Shown: positions 9,396 to 18,171 of the stretch, in pieces
Layout of the letters: each line of letters starts with the position of its first letter
Position numbering within the stretch: the stretch's first letter is position 1
Assembly: GCF_014207955.1 (NCBI RefSeq)
Contig: NZ_JACHLK010000001.1
Coordinates: 806,001 to 870,000, forward strand
From: Acidovorax soli
Lineage (GTDB): Bacteria > Pseudomonadota > Gammaproteobacteria > Burkholderiales > Burkholderiaceae_C
Direction: 5' to 3'
DNA: 64,000 nucleotides
The notes under the pieces: generated by a model
Database searches by the model: none
Told to the model about the DNA's origin: nothing
Seen by the model: the letters and a program-made list of their open reading frames with translations, nothing else
Made by a program: the position numbers and the translations under genes

Positions 9396-10295
9396 ATGCA
9401 ACTGAAGTGGCTGGAGGATTTCATCGTGCTTGCGCAGGAGCGCAGCTTCACGCGCGCGGCCGAGTTGCGGCATGTCACCCACCCGGCCTTCGGGCGGCGC
9501 ATCCGGGCGTTGGAGGAATGGGCCGGCACCCCGTTGGTGGAAAAGGGTGGCGGCCCAGTGACGCTCACGCCGGCGGGCAAGCGCTTTCTGGAGACTGCCG
9601 GCCAGATGGCGCACAGCCTGGCCCAGTCGCACGAGGAGCTGCAGAGCATGGCCGGGCGCACCGCGCGCACCGTGACCATCGTCACGGGCCGCACCCTGGC
9701 CCGCACCCTGCTGGCCGACTGGCTGGTGCGGTTGCCGCGCGCGCTGCATGCCAGCGAGCTGTGCATACGCACCGGCTCCCTGGCCGAGACCGTGGCCCAG
9801 CTCGAACGCGGCGAGGCCGATTTCTCGCTGGTCTACCACCATACCGCACTGGCCGTGCGGCTTGATGCCCGGCAGTTCAGCCATGTGACCGTGGCCAGCG
9901 ACCGCCTGGTGCCCGTATCACGCGCTGCCACCGAGGGCCAGCCCCAGCACCGCCTCGGCTCCGAAGGCCCGGCGACGACAGCCTACCTGGCCTACGCGCC
10001 CCAGCTCGCGCTGGGCCGGCTGGTCGAAGACCACCTGGCCAACCACCCCCATGCGCCGCGGCTGCAGCGCGTGGTCGAGTGCGATTCGCCCGATGCCCTG
10101 TACGAATACGCCTTGCGCGGCGTGGGCGCTGCCTGGCTGCCCTGGTCGCTGGTGCATGCCGACTGCAAGGCGCAGCGCCTGGCACCCGCGGGCGATGCGC
10201 GCATGGAGGTGCGCTTCGATGTGCGCCTGTACCGCCCCAAGCGCCGGCTGACGCCCCTGGCCGAGGCCTTTTGGCAGGCGTTCGCGCAGCGCTGA
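9396..10295 (+). CDS. LysR-family transcriptional regulator
   Basis: The 299-residue protein begins with a helix-turn-helix region, 'LEDFIVLAQERSFTRAAEL', followed by 'RRIRALEEWAGTPLVEK', and has the usual C-terminal effector-binding domain. It departs from the common LysR pattern in its HTH ('HVTHPAFGRRIRALE'), which matches a subgroup often found next to transporters. It lies 123 bp upstream of the Bug receptor on the same strand, so it may control that pair. A GC hairpin (9356-9371, GCGCGC arms) separates it from pyrF. Confidence 0.9.
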   Translation: MQLKWLEDFIVLAQERSFTRAAELRHVTHPAFGRRIRALEEWAGTPLVEKGGGPVTLTPAGKRFLETAGQMAHSLAQSHEELQSMAGRTARTVTIVTGRTLARTLLADWLVRLPRALHASELCIRTGSLAETVAQLERGEADFSLVYHHTALAVRLDARQFSHVTVASDRLVPVSRAATEGQPQHRLGSEGPATTAYLAYAPQLALGRLVEDHLANHPHAPRLQRVVECDSPDALYEYALRGVGAAWLPWSLVHADCKAQRLAPAGDARMEVRFDVRLYRPKRRLTPLAEAFWQAFAQR

Positions 10296-10418
10296 GACAC
10301 CCGCGAGGTCAACCAAAACGGCACATTCTGGTGCCATTTCAGCACCGCCAGGGCTGGCCTGCTTTCTCACAATGGCTTACATACCAAGCCCAGTCCCCAC
10401 CCGATGAGGAGTTCCATT

Positions 10419-11402
10419 GTGAAAACCCCCGCCCGTTTCGCGCGCCGCGCCGCCCTGCTGAGCGCCCTCGCCGCCTGCTTTGCCAGCACCCCCGCCCTGG
10501 CGCAGGATGCCTACCCCTCCAAGCCCATCACCATCGTCGTGGGCTACCCACCGGGCGGCAGCACCGACCTCACGGGCCGTGCCGTGGCGCAGGAGCTGGG
10601 CAACAAGCTGGGCGTGCCCGTCGTGATCGAGAACATCGGAGGGGCCGGTGGCGCCATCGGCGCCCAGAAGGTGGCCAGTGCCGCACCCGACGGCTACACC
10701 CTGCTCGTGGGCGCCAGCAACGAGATCGCGATCAACAAGCTCGTGACCAAGAAGGTCAAGTACGACGTCAAGGATTTCACGGCCATCGGCCTCGTCGCCT
10801 CGCAGCCCCTGGTGCTGGTGGCATCGCCCGGCGCGGGCGTGAAGAACCTGGCCGAGTTCACGCAGAAGGTCGCCAAGAACCCTGGCAAGTACAGCTACGG
10901 CAGCTCGGGCGTGGGCACCTCGCTGCACCTGGCAGGTGAAATGGTCAAGGAGCAGGGCAAGCTGTTCATGACCCACATCCCCTACCGCGGCGTGGCGCCG
11001 TTGACCAACGACCTCTTGGGCAACAACCTCGAATTCGGCGTGTTCGTACTCTCCAGCGGCCTGCCCCACATCAAGAGCGGCAAGGTCGTCGCGCTGGGCA
11101 CCACCGAGGCCAAGCGCTCGTTCACCACGCCCGACATCCCCGCACTGGCCGAATCGCCCCAGTTCAAGAACGTGGACATCGGTGTGTGGTTTGCGCTGCT
11201 GGGCCCGGCCAACCTGCCCAAGCCGGTGTTCGACAAGATCAAGAAGGCGCTCAACGACACGCTGCAATCGCCCGACTTCCGCAAGAAGATGGAGGCCAGC
11301 GGCTCCACCGTGGCGGCGACCACGGTGAACATGGACCAGTACCTGGCGGCCGAAGTGGCCAAGTACAAGAAGATCGTCGAGTTCGCCAAGATCGAGGAAT
11401 GA
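10419..11402 (+). CDS. Bug-family periplasmic solute-binding receptor
   Basis: Bug (TctC-like) proteins capture carboxylates or similar small molecules in the periplasm. The GTG at 10419 is chosen because GAGGAG lies 7-8 bases upstream; an in-frame ATG at 10404 falls at the edge of that site. The 327-residue product has a signal peptide ending 'TPALAQD', then the hallmark 'YPSKPITIVVGYPPGGSTDLTGR' region and 'PYRGVAPLTNDLLG'. No TctA/TctB membrane subunits are nearby, as is typical of the expanded Bug families of Comamonadaceae. The next gene follows by 5 bp. Confidence 0.93.
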   Translation: MKTPARFARRAALLSALAACFASTPALAQDAYPSKPITIVVGYPPGGSTDLTGRAVAQELGNKLGVPVVIENIGGAGGAIGAQKVASAAPDGYTLLVGASNEIAINKLVTKKVKYDVKDFTAIGLVASQPLVLVASPGAGVKNLAEFTQKVAKNPGKYSYGSSGVGTSLHLAGEMVKEQGKLFMTHIPYRGVAPLTNDLLGNNLEFGVFVLSSGLPHIKSGKVVALGTTEAKRSFTTPDIPALAESPQFKNVDIGVWFALLGPANLPKPVFDKIKKALNDTLQSPDFRKKMEASGSTVAATTVNMDQYLAAEVAKYKKIVEFAKIEE

Positions 11403-11407
11403 GCGGC

Positions 11408-12394
11408 ATGACTGCAGAGATCACCTCCCAGCCCCTGGTCTTCGAACTGCCCGCGCCCGACATCAGCGCCTGGCGCGACGGCAACACCGGTACCGAAGGC
11501 GTCTGGCACTTCGATTCGGGCGTGCCCGGCCGCCACGTGATGCTCAGTGCCCTGGTGCATGGCAACGAGCTGTGTGGCGCCTGGGCGCTCAAGGGCTTGT
11601 TGGAGGCCGGGCTGCGCCCCGTGCGCGGCAAGCTCACATTGGCTTTTTGCAACCTCACGGCCTTCGACCGCTTCGACCCGCAAAGCCACGATGCCTCGCG
11701 CTTCACCGACGAGGACCTGAACCGCCAGTGGCTCGACGAGCGCATGGACGCGGGCGACACCAATGAGCGTCGGCGCGCTGCTGCATTGCGCCCCTTTGTG
11801 GCCCAGGCCGACTGGTTGCTCGACATCCACTCCATGCACGAGCCCTCGGCCCCGCTGCTGCTCACGGGCGTGCAACCGCGCAATCTGCAGCTGGCGCGCG
11901 CCATGCGCTCGCCCGAGCACATCGTGGTCGATGCGGGCCACAAGGACGGCGTGCGCATGCGCGACTACGGGCGCTTCGGCCTGGGCGATGCAGAGGGGGG
12001 AGACACCCGCTCCCTGCTCATCGAGTGCGGTTTCCATGGCGACCCGGCCAGCCGTGCCGTGGCGCAGGACCAGTGCGTGCGCTTCCTCGAACAGTCGGGC
12101 GTGCTCGGTGCCGATGCGCTGGCGCAGCAGCTGCCCGGTTGGCGTCTGCCCGATGCACCGCGCCAGTGGGCGCTGGAAGTCACCGGGCCGGTGGTGGCTA
12201 CCAGCAGCGCCTTCCGCTTCGTGGCGCCGTACACGGGCCTGGAGGTGATCGAGAAGGCCGGTATGGTGATTGGTGACAACGATGGCGTGCCCGTCACTAC
12301 GCCATACGATGACTGCGTGCTCGTGATGCCCTCGGTGCGCCAGGCGCGTGCCGGCGTCACCGTGGTGCGCTACGCCACGCGCCGGCCGCTTTGA
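11408..12394 (+). CDS. succinylglutamate desuccinylase/aspartoacylase-family zinc hydrolase
   Basis: A 328-residue M14-type metallo-hydrolase. Zinc ligands expected for the family are visible: HGNE at residues 51-54 (His51, Glu54) and 'DIHSMHEPS' with His141; a catalytic Glu lies in 'LLIECGFHGD'. Known members remove acyl groups from N-acylated amino acids such as N-acetylaspartate or N-succinylglutamate. The start at 11408 has GAGGA 9 bases upstream. It follows the Bug receptor by 5 bp, suggesting that the imported ligand is an N-acyl amino acid or related amide; that link is inference. Confidence 0.85.
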   Translation: MTAEITSQPLVFELPAPDISAWRDGNTGTEGVWHFDSGVPGRHVMLSALVHGNELCGAWALKGLLEAGLRPVRGKLTLAFCNLTAFDRFDPQSHDASRFTDEDLNRQWLDERMDAGDTNERRRAAALRPFVAQADWLLDIHSMHEPSAPLLLTGVQPRNLQLARAMRSPEHIVVDAGHKDGVRMRDYGRFGLGDAEGGDTRSLLIECGFHGDPASRAVAQDQCVRFLEQSGVLGADALAQQLPGWRLPDAPRQWALEVTGPVVATSSAFRFVAPYTGLEVIEKAGMVIGDNDGVPVTTPYDDCVLVMPSVRQARAGVTVVRYATRRPL

Positions 12395-12440
12395 GCCGAC
12401 TTTGGCTATTCCCGGCGCTAGGCTACATCACCCGTGGCGC

Positions 12441-12591
12441 GTGAAACCGGCGCGGCCAAAGCCAGTGCCCCCGTGCAAGGGCCGCCAAGCCGCGTAGGCG
12501 GCGCTTCGCTTGCGTGCACCGGGGGCGTCCCCCTCCCGACTCGCGCAGCGAGTCGAGAGAGGGGTGAAGGCGCGAAGCGCCTCAGGGGGTG
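12441..12591 (+). repeat. structured intergenic repeat, copy A
   Basis: A 151-bp copy of a repeat also found at 29442-29568 and 59789-59939. It begins GTGAAACCGGC, has complementary arms around GCCCCCGTGCAAG and GCACCGGGGGC, then a hairpin GACTCGC-GCA-GCGAGTC flanked by CCCCTC and GAGGGG-type arms, a GGCGC-GAA-GCGCC hairpin, and ends CAGGGGGTG. It fills the gap between two convergent genes and stops directly at the TAA of the PepSY gene. Probably a REP-type or terminator-like element. Confidence 0.9.
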
Positions 12592-13674
12592 TTACTTCGA
12601 TGGGCGTCGGCGCTTCCACCAGAGCCAGACGCCCGTGATGCCCATGGCCGCCAGGACCAGCCCGCCGAAGGCGACGGCTGCCTCCAGCGCCACGCCACCG
12701 AGCACGCCCGTGTGCAGCGGGTAGATGACCGCCGTGGCGCGGGCCCCAGGGTCCAGTTCGTTCCAGCGGTGCGCGGCCAGCACCTCGCCCGTGGCCGGGT
12801 GCAGCCACACGGACGTCAGCCCATTCGGGTGGGGGTCGTCCGCGAGCCGCATGCGCACGCGCAGCGGCCGGTCGGCCTGTGCAGGCACCTGCACATAGCC
12901 GATGGGCGCCTGAGGAAACTGCGCCTGTGCCTGCGCCACCAGGGTGTCGAGCGGCAATGCGGGGGCCGATGCGGAGCCCTTGGGCAGCGTGGGGGCCTTG
13001 GTGGGCGCGGCCCCGCTGAGCGTGGTGACGAAGCCGCCCAGCGGCCGCCAGGCCATCCAGGCCCCGCTGGCCACCGACACCGCGATCAGCAGCCCCAGGG
13101 CCGCCCCGCCCACCCGGTGCAGGTCGAAGAAGGCGCGCAGCAGGCCCTTGTCCAGCACGATGCGCCAGGACGGCGGCCAGCGCCGCGGCCACCAGAGGAT
13201 GAGCCCGGTGGCGAGCAAAAAGAGGTAGCCCAGCGCCACCCAGGCCAGGATGGCCTTGCCCGTGTCCTGCCACCACAGCGAGCTGTGCAGCTTGAACAGG
13301 GCGTTGACGAAGCCCTCGGTCTCGCCACGGCGGCCTTGCTCCAGGCCGGTGGCCGGGTCGAAGTAGACGGTGCCGCGCCAGGGGCCGTTGACCAGCACCC
13401 ACAGGCTTTCACCGGGTTCGCGGGCTGGCCGCATCGTGAAGCTGCCCTTGGGCCACTCGGTCTTCAGCGTCTGCAGCACCCCTTGCAGGGCTGCATCGGA
13501 TGCACCCGCGCTGGCCTGCGTCCGGGCATGGAACAGCTCCGGGTGCAGCCAGCGGTCCAGCGGCTGGGCCACCACCAGCACGGCCCCGGTCAGGCCCGAC
13601 AGGATCAGCACCCAGCCCAGGCTGAGCGCGGTCCAGCGGTGTATGCGCAGCCAGAGGTGGCGCAGCCGCTGCAT
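12592..13674 (-). CDS. PepSY-associated membrane protein
   Basis: A 360-residue inner-membrane protein of the PepSY_TM family. The N-terminus 'LRIHRWTALSLGWVLILSGLTGAVLVV' is the typical first helix with its conserved His-Arg-Trp; further helices lie near the middle ('AILAWVALGYLFLLATGLILWWP') and at the C-terminus ('LVLAAMGITGVWLWWKRRRP'). Such proteins accompany siderophore receptors and are thought to act in periplasmic ferric-siderophore reduction. It lies 27 bp behind the TonB receptor and is probably under the same Fur control. Confidence 0.88.
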   Translation of the reverse strand: MQRLRHLWLRIHRWTALSLGWVLILSGLTGAVLVVAQPLDRWLHPELFHARTQASAGASDAALQGVLQTLKTEWPKGSFTMRPAREPGESLWVLVNGPWRGTVYFDPATGLEQGRRGETEGFVNALFKLHSSLWWQDTGKAILAWVALGYLFLLATGLILWWPRRWPPSWRIVLDKGLLRAFFDLHRVGGAALGLLIAVSVASGAWMAWRPLGGFVTTLSGAAPTKAPTLPKGSASAPALPLDTLVAQAQAQFPQAPIGYVQVPAQADRPLRVRMRLADDPHPNGLTSVWLHPATGEVLAAHRWNELDPGARATAVIYPLHTGVLGGVALEAAVAFGGLVLAAMGITGVWLWWKRRRPSK

Positions 13675-13701
13675 GTCAGCGAGCGCTCTGGGTCGACCGC
13701 A

Positions 13702-15810
13702 TCAGAACGCGAAACGCCCTTGCACGTACAGCATGCGCGGCGTACCCACCATGCGGCCGGGGTTGCCGTCCACATTGCGCGTGTAGTAGCGCTTGTCGGC
13801 CAGATTGTTCACGCCCACGGCGATGCTGCTGCCCTTGTAGCCGGGCACCTTCCAGTCGGCCTGGATGTTCCACAGGCGGAACCCGGGGATGCGTCCCAGG
13901 CGCGCGTCGGCCGTTTCGGCAAAGGTGTTGGCCGTGTCGGCGTACTGCGCGCTCTGGTGCGTGCTGGCCAGGTTGAAGGCCCAGTCGCCCAGTTGGTAGC
14001 GTGCGCCCAGGGTGTCGGTGTTGCGCGAGTAGAAGGGCACGTCCAGCCCGGCCGTGGTGCCCGACTTCTGGATCGCCTTGGTGTAGCTGTAGTTGGCATA
14101 CACGTTCAGGCCGGCGAGTGCGCTGGCCTTGTCGAACGTGTAGTCGATGGCGGCCTCGATGCCCTCGTGGCTGGTGGCGCCAATGTTCTGGAAGGTGGCC
14201 GGCGTGATGCCCGGTACCTGCAGGATCTGGTTGTCGAAGCGGATCTTGAAGGCCGTGAGTTCGGCGCGGATCTGCGGGGTCTGCCAGCGCGCCCCCACTT
14301 CGGCGGTCTTGGCCAGCTCGGGCTTGAGCGGGTTGGTGGCCGTCTGCGAGTTCAGCTGGATGTTCTGCACCGGGCCGAACGAGGTGCCGTAGTTGGCGAA
14401 CAGCGTGAGCGCCGGGTTCACCAGGTAGGCCACGTTGAGCGAAGGCAGCGCCTTGTTGTTGGTGGTGTCGAAGCGCTGCGTGGTGGCGCGGTCCTCGCGG
14501 TTCGTCTCGATGTGCTCGAAGCGCACGCCCGGCGTCACGCGCCAGGCGCCGAAGGCGATGCGGTCGTCGATGTAGACCGCGTGCGCATCGGTCGCGTTGT
14601 CAAAGCGTGTGGTGGCGCTGTTCACGCCGGTGGCGATGGTCTGGTTGTAGGCCCGGTCGTTGCCGCGCTCGCGCAGGAAGCGGTAGCCTGCCGTCACATC
14701 GTGCGTGGTGGCGCCCAGCTGCACGCGTTGGGTGTAGCGCGGCTCGATGCCCAGCACTTCGTAGTCGCGCGGCTGGTGCGCCAGCTGCGTGCCGGTGGCG
14801 TTGATCAGCGTGCTCTTGCGCGTGCTGTCGTTGTAGTAGGCGCGCACCTCGAACTCCTGGTTGTCCGAGATCGTGTTGATGTAGCCCAGGTCCAGCCCCT
14901 TGCGCTCACCGTTCCAGTAGTCGGTGGGGCGGGTGTTCTGGAAGGGGTTGGCATTGAACTGCGCCACCGTGAGGCCGCCCGGCGTGCGCGAGTTCACGTC
15001 GTAGTAGGAGACCTTGCCGTAGACCTCGGAGCTGCCCGTGAGTTCGTAGCGGAACTTGAAGGCCAGGTCGTTGACCTTCTCGTCACTGCCCTGGCGCCAG
15101 CTGCTGCCGGTCATGCCCGAATACAGCAGCGCCAGGCCCAGGCCGTTGTCCAGCTGCGAGCCCAGGAAAGTGCTGTACTGCGTGTTGTCCTGGCCGCCTT
15201 CGCTGTAGTGGTTGTGGCGCACGGTCACGTCGCCCGTGAGGCCGGGCTTGGAAGGTATGGCACGGCTGGTGAAGTTGATGATGCCGCCCACGTTCTGCGG
15301 GCCGTAGCGCACCGCGCCGCCGCCGCGCACCACGTCGATGGCTTCGATGTTGTTCAGGCTCACCGGCGCAAACGAGAGCTGGGGCTGGCCGTAGGGCGCC
15401 ACCGCCAGCGGTACGCCGTCGAGCAGGATGGTGGAGCGCGGGCTGTAGCGCCCCGTGAGGCCGCGCACACCGATGTTCAACGAGATCGCGCTGCCCGCGG
15501 TGCCCGAGTTCTCGGAGGCCTGCACTCCGGGGATGCGGCGCATCACCTCGCCGATGCTGGCGGCGCCCGTGGCCTCGATTTTTTCCTTGTCCACCTGCGT
15601 GCGTGCGCCGGCAAAGTTCTTCACGCTGTTCTGCAGGCCCGTGCCCAGCCAGCTGCCCGTGATCTGAATGGTCTCCAGCGCGGGCGAGGCCTGGTTGGCG
15701 TCCTGCGCATGCAGCGCCAGCGGCATGGCCAGGCAGGCCAGCGCGACAGCGGCTGCGCAGCGGTTGGGTGCAAGGCCGGCGGGCGCCAGGCTGTGTGGTG
15801 TCGTCGTCAT
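13702..15810 (-). CDS. TonB-dependent siderophore/iron receptor
   Basis: A 702-residue outer-membrane receptor. The start at 15810 gives a signal peptide ending 'LALHAQD' and a TonB-box-like 'ETIQITGS'; a longer open frame upstream runs through the Fur box and is discarded. The plug domain has 'GEVMRRIPGVQASENSG', 'LNIGVRGLTGRYSPRSTILLDG' and 'VVRGGGAVRYGPQNVGGIINF'. The barrel ends in phenylalanine ('GRFAF'), as needed for BAM recognition. There is no FecA-type N-terminal signalling domain. Ligand is unknown; iron involvement is supported by the Fur box and the PepSY neighbour. Confidence 0.94.
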   Translation of the reverse strand: MTTTPHSLAPAGLAPNRCAAAVALACLAMPLALHAQDANQASPALETIQITGSWLGTGLQNSVKNFAGARTQVDKEKIEATGAASIGEVMRRIPGVQASENSGTAGSAISLNIGVRGLTGRYSPRSTILLDGVPLAVAPYGQPQLSFAPVSLNNIEAIDVVRGGGAVRYGPQNVGGIINFTSRAIPSKPGLTGDVTVRHNHYSEGGQDNTQYSTFLGSQLDNGLGLALLYSGMTGSSWRQGSDEKVNDLAFKFRYELTGSSEVYGKVSYYDVNSRTPGGLTVAQFNANPFQNTRPTDYWNGERKGLDLGYINTISDNQEFEVRAYYNDSTRKSTLINATGTQLAHQPRDYEVLGIEPRYTQRVQLGATTHDVTAGYRFLRERGNDRAYNQTIATGVNSATTRFDNATDAHAVYIDDRIAFGAWRVTPGVRFEHIETNREDRATTQRFDTTNNKALPSLNVAYLVNPALTLFANYGTSFGPVQNIQLNSQTATNPLKPELAKTAEVGARWQTPQIRAELTAFKIRFDNQILQVPGITPATFQNIGATSHEGIEAAIDYTFDKASALAGLNVYANYSYTKAIQKSGTTAGLDVPFYSRNTDTLGARYQLGDWAFNLASTHQSAQYADTANTFAETADARLGRIPGFRLWNIQADWKVPGYKGSSIAVGVNNLADKRYYTRNVDGNPGRMVGTPRMLYVQGRFAF

Positions 15811-15879
15811 GTCGTATTTCCCCGGTGCGTATGGGTTTGCCGCCGGGACCGCCAGCGAGAAACCTGTTCTTACAAATGC

Positions 15880-15898
15880 AATGATAGTAATTATCATT
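15880..15898 (-). promoter_or_regulatory. Fur box of the TonB receptor gene
   Basis: The 19-bp sequence AATGATAGTAATTATCATT is a near-perfect inverted repeat (AATGATA ... TATCATT) closely matching the classical Fur consensus. It lies 69 bp upstream of the receptor start in locally AT-rich DNA. It predicts iron repression of the receptor-PepSY pair. Confidence 0.85.
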
Positions 15899-15920
15899 CA
15901 TATGGTGAAAAGATGCCTTG

Positions 15921-15984
15921 GCCCGCACTACGGGCAGGAGAGCCCCCGCGTTGGCCCCGGGCCGGGCGGGGCCAACGCGGGGGC
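15921..15984. other. two hairpins, the second a perfect 17-bp inverted repeat
   Basis: GCCCG-CACTA-CGGGC (15921-15935) is followed by GCCCCCGCGTTGGCCCC at 15942-15958, whose exact complement is at 15968-15984 with a 9-base GC loop. There is no T-run. It lies between the divergent TonB receptor and phosphatase genes and would form a very stable structure in either transcript. Confidence 0.7.
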
Positions 15985-16054
15985 GACAGCAGGGGTCACC
16001 GTGCTGGGCTAAGCTCGTCGTCCTCGCATTGCTCCCTGTTATCCGCCAGCTGCC

Positions 16055-16807
16055 ATGTCCCAAGATCCCACCCGTTCCCTGCCCATGGCCGGTGCCACCA
16101 ACTTCCGCGACCTGGGGGGCTATGTCGGCCAGCATGGGCGGGCCGTGAAATGGCGGCGCATCTTCCGCTCGGACCACCTGGCCGGGTTGACCGCGACCGA
16201 CCAGGCGCTGCTGGCCGAGCTGGGGGTCACCCGCGCCATCGACTTCCGCGGCAAGGCCGAGGGCGCAGCCCATGCCTATGCCATCCCCGGCGTGGCTTAC
16301 CACCCGCTGGTCATCGAGCCCACCGTGGTGCAGCGCGCACTGGAGCTGCAGGCCACGGGCCGCACACTCACCGCGCAGGATGCTGTGGGCCTGATGCAGC
16401 AGACCTACCGCGGCTTCGTGCACGAGAACGCGCCACGCTTTGCCGAGCTGTTCCGCCTGCTGCTGGCCAGCGATGCCCCCACGGTGTTCCACTGCACGGC
16501 CGGCAAGGACCGCACCGGCTTTGCCGCGGCGCTCATCCTGCTCGCGCTGGGTGTGCCGCGCGACACCGTGATGCAGGACTACCTGCTCACCAACAACCTC
16601 TACCGCCGCCCCGCCGGCATGGGCAGCCATGCGCCCGAGGAAGTGCTGGCCGTGCTCTGGCGCGTGCAGGAGGAGTTCCTGGACGCCGCATTGCACATGG
16701 TGGACCAGGACTACGGTGGCGTGCAGACCTACCTGGTGGAGGTGCTGGGGGTGGATGCGGCCGCGCAGCGGCAGTTGGCGGGGCTGTACCTGCAAGCTGC
16801 GGCCTGA
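16055..16807 (+). CDS. tyrosine/dual-specificity protein phosphatase family protein
   Basis: The 250-residue protein has the phosphatase signature HCTAGKDRTG with nucleophile Cys147 and phosphate-binding Arg153 (C-x5-R), plus the N-terminal 'GATNFRDLGGY' and 'IFRSDHL' segments of the bacterial Tyr_phosphatase_3 group. Members act on phosphotyrosine or phosphoinositides; the substrate here cannot be read from sequence. It is monocistronic, divergent from the TonB receptor, with strong hairpins upstream. Confidence 0.9.
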   Translation: MSQDPTRSLPMAGATNFRDLGGYVGQHGRAVKWRRIFRSDHLAGLTATDQALLAELGVTRAIDFRGKAEGAAHAYAIPGVAYHPLVIEPTVVQRALELQATGRTLTAQDAVGLMQQTYRGFVHENAPRFAELFRLLLASDAPTVFHCTAGKDRTGFAAALILLALGVPRDTVMQDYLLTNNLYRRPAGMGSHAPEEVLAVLWRVQEEFLDAALHMVDQDYGGVQTYLVEVLGVDAAAQRQLAGLYLQAAA

Positions 16808-16934
16808 GCGTGGCGTGGTGCGCTCGGTAGCGGATACCTGCTTACACGTGGATACCTGGCTGCCCTGCTGCGGCATGCGGGTGGTGGCATAGTCCACGCC
16901 TTTCTCCTGCCGACTGTTTTTGAGTGAGTTTTGA

Positions 16935-17507
16935 ATGAACCTTCGCAAGCAATGCCTGCGTGCCGGCCTGGTGCTGGCACTGTCGCTGGGCGCCTTGTCC
17001 CCCCTGGCCATGGCGGCCCAGACCGATGCGGAGCGCCAGGCCGTGATCCTGTCCATGTTCAAGGACGGTGCCACCCTGACGGAAGACGTGCACCGTGAGT
17101 TCTGGTCCGGCCTCAAGGACCCCGAGGCGGCGGTCAGCCGCAGTTCCACGGAACGGGTGGCCTTTGCACTCCAGAACACCATCGAGCTCGAACGCGCCAC
17201 GCTGGTGAGCTACAAAGCCAGCATCAAGGAACGCAAGCCGGTGGTGGACAAGAGCTACGAGCAGGCCCTGATGACCCGTGTGGAGATGATGCGCATGCGC
17301 AAGCTGTCCACCGACCCCGTGCTGGCCAAGGACAAGGCGTTCCGCGAGTCGCTGGTGCCGGTGTCCAAGGGCCAGGCCTTCGAGGTGGGCGGCAGCAAGG
17401 TCTCGATGACCAACGCCGTCATCGACAAGGAACTGCTGCGCCTCGACGCATCGCGCGCGCGCCTGGAGCGCTTGCTCAACCCGGTCTGGACGCCGCAGGG
17501 CAAGTGA
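16935..17507 (+). CDS. exported protein of unknown function
   Basis: A 190-residue product with a clear signal peptide (basic 'NLRKQCLRAG', hydrophobic core, cleavage near 'AMAAQ'). The mature part is mostly helical and charged, with no cysteines, no obvious motif and no further membrane segment, suggesting a soluble periplasmic protein. It is followed 28 bp later by a methyltransferase gene. I do not recognise a family. Confidence 0.75.
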   Translation: MNLRKQCLRAGLVLALSLGALSPLAMAAQTDAERQAVILSMFKDGATLTEDVHREFWSGLKDPEAAVSRSSTERVAFALQNTIELERATLVSYKASIKERKPVVDKSYEQALMTRVEMMRMRKLSTDPVLAKDKAFRESLVPVSKGQAFEVGGSKVSMTNAVIDKELLRLDASRARLERLLNPVWTPQGK

Positions 17508-17535
17508 CCCTCTGCCCGAGCCGCTACAACAAGGA

Positions 17536-18171
17536 ATGGCAGTGACCTCTGCACACCGTGCCGGCCAGAGCGCCAGCGCCGATGGCTTCGATGCGGCCTA
17601 TTACGAGCGTTTCTACTTCGACAAGAAGACCAGCGTGGTCGACCCGGCGCACACCGAGCGGCTGGGCGCCTTCGTCTGCAGCTACCTGCAGTACCTGCGC
17701 GTGCCGGTGCGGCGCGTGCTGGACCTGGGCTGCGGCATCGGCCTGTGGCGCGACATCGTGGCCCGGCACTTCCCCAAGGCCTCGTTCCATGGCGTCGAGT
17801 TCAGCGAGTACCTGTGCGGCCGTTTCGGCTGGGAGCGGGGCTCGGTGGTCGACTACCAGGCGCGCACGCCCTACGACCTGGTGATCTGCCAGGGCGTGCT
17901 GCCCTACCTCAATGAGGCCGATGTGCAGCAGGCCATGCGCAACCTCGCCGGGCTGAGCCGGGGCGCGTTGTACGTGGAGGCCGTCGCGCGCGAGGACTGG
18001 GAGCAGGACGTCGTGGACGAGACGCTGACCGACCCGCGCATGTTCCGCCACCCCGCGCAGCTGTACCGGCGTACGCTGGGCGAAGGTTTCACTGAGCTGG
18101 GCGGCGGCCTGTGGCTGAGCCCGAAGGCCGAGCTGCCCTTGTTTGCCCTCGAACACATGGGTGGCCGGTGA
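17536..18171 (+). CDS. class I SAM-dependent methyltransferase
   Basis: A 211-residue protein with the SAM-binding glycine loop 'VLDLGCGIGLWRDIV' (about residues 61-75), then 'GVEFSEYLC' and 'YDLVICQGVLPYLNEAD', which are motifs I to IV of Rossmann-fold methyltransferases. Substrate is unknown. Its TGA overlaps a GTG start of the next gene, so the two are probably co-translated; the partner is an RNA-modification-type protein, but that does not fix the substrate. Confidence 0.85.
   Translation: MAVTSAHRAGQSASADGFDAAYYERFYFDKKTSVVDPAHTERLGAFVCSYLQYLRVPVRRVLDLGCGIGLWRDIVARHFPKASFHGVEFSEYLCGRFGWERGSVVDYQARTPYDLVICQGVLPYLNEADVQQAMRNLAGLSRGALYVEAVAREDWEQDVVDETLTDPRMFRHPAQLYRRTLGEGFTELGGGLWLSPKAELPLFALEHMGGR

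Noticed and set aside
12441..12591. Treating the repeat as a coding gene
   Set aside because: Frames are not conserved between copies and copy B has an internal deletion not preserving any frame in common.
15811..15897. Extension of the TonB receptor start to 15897
   Set aside because: It would translate through the Fur box and has no signal peptide; ATG 15810 with a GGGGA site fits better.
12589..16830. A very long open frame on the + strand (1413 codons)
   Set aside because: It runs antisense through the PepSY and TonB receptor genes and has low-complexity Arg/Gly/His composition; a GC-rich shadow of real genes.
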